Assembly: GCA_963921935.1 (NCBI GenBank)
Contig: OY998180.1
Coordinates: 87,975,139 to 88,039,138, forward strand
Origin: Galeruca laticollis
Taxonomy: Eukaryota; Arthropoda; Insecta; Coleoptera; Chrysomelidae
Reading direction: 5' to 3'
DNA: 64,000 nt
Each line of letters starts with the position of its first letter. The stretch's first letter is position 1. The translations under genes and the position numbers were made by a program. Of the stretch, positions 63,815-64,000 are shown piece after piece. The notes below the pieces were generated by a model. The model did not search any database, was not told where the DNA came from, and saw nothing but the letters and a program-made list of their open reading frames with translations.

Positions 63815-64000
63815 TGGAAATCTATTTAGTCTGGGTTATGAAATTTAACACTTTACTCGCTGTTGACCGTTTCATGTATCAGAATCAACTAACTCAAAAG
63901 GGAATATTTCTCAGGCCACATTTCAGGGAAAGATCCCGTACGTGGCTTTACCCAAAATTAGCCGACTTAGTCTGAATCCACATGAGTACGTGATTACAAC
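63815..64000 (-). repeat. Copia 5' LTR (partial)
   Basis: Begins (plus strand) TGGAAATCTATTTAG directly after the primer site and continues past the window end. Related to 60432-60600. Confidence 0.7.

Larger units (their letters stand above)
60432..64000 (-). mobile_element. Copia-type LTR retrotransposon (right LTR runs off the window), disrupted
   Basis: In element orientation it runs: 5' LTR (63815 to beyond 64000), initiator-Met-type primer site, gag and the first part of pol (63688-62355). Then come foreign sequence (a Penelope-type RT and a satellite block) and a related LTR copy at 60432-60600. The two LTR copies share ~80% identity over 150 bp. Integrase end, RT and RNase H of Copia are missing, so the element was deleted or replaced after insertion of other repeats. 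That the LTR copies belong to one element is an inference. Confidence 0.65.

Noticed and set aside
1..64000. tRNA or rRNA genes
   Set aside because: No cloverleaf with A/B boxes or rRNA core sequence was noticed. The tRNA-like strings found are retroelement primer sites.

Overview
This window looks like repeat-rich, AT-rich heterochromatin of an arthropod, most likely an insect. The basis is the mix of lineages: errantiviruses with envelope genes, a BEL/Pao element, an Osvaldo-like Ty3/gypsy element, an I-clade LINE, a Penelope relative, Copia with an initiator-Met tRNA primer site, Tc1/mariner elements, and a protein-primed PolB of the Polinton type. I see no host single-copy gene, rRNA or tRNA. 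Nearly everything is a transposable element, and most elements are nested inside one another. No species is claimed.

Layout, left to right. (1) 1-10187: a minus-strand Ty3/gypsy element whose two LTRs show no difference where both are visible. Its gag-protease and RT-integrase ORFs are in one frame, split by a single UAG inside the protease. It sits inside the 3' LTR of (2), a minus-strand BEL/Pao element (10188-16870) that keeps gag but has minisatellites where pol should be. That element in turn interrupts (3), a PolB pseudogene (16871-18457) with a 61-bp intron and one internal stop. (4) 18458-19126: a non-coding stretch with a ~97-bp duplication.

(5) 19127-39233: an old minus-strand errantivirus, broken twice. 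One break is a 5947-bp CACTA-like DNA transposon (20712-26658) with an intact 687-aa transposase and an apparently intact six-exon accessory gene. The other is a young plus-strand errantivirus (29625-37073) with apparently intact gag, pol and env, a -1 slippery site and near-identical LTRs.

(6) 39234-43230: satellite monomers, a mariner remnant and short hairpins. (7) 43233-50250: fossils of one unclassified DNA transposon family. One copy (44646-48599) still has visible terminal inverted repeats. A near-perfect 74-bp-arm hairpin follows. (8) 50670-57060: a Tc1-like element apparently split by a degenerate minus-strand I-clade LINE. (9) 58308-59461: a Tc1-like element with both ends. (10) 60432-64000: a minus-strand Copia element whose interior holds a satellite block and a Penelope-type RT fragment. 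The satellite blocks at ~40-41 kb and ~61 kb are related and in opposite orientation.

Relative ages come from the nesting and from LTR divergence: Osvaldo-like is younger than BEL, which is younger than PolB. The plus errantivirus and the CACTA-like element are both younger than the minus errantivirus. The two elements most likely to be functional are the CACTA-like transposon and the plus-strand errantivirus.
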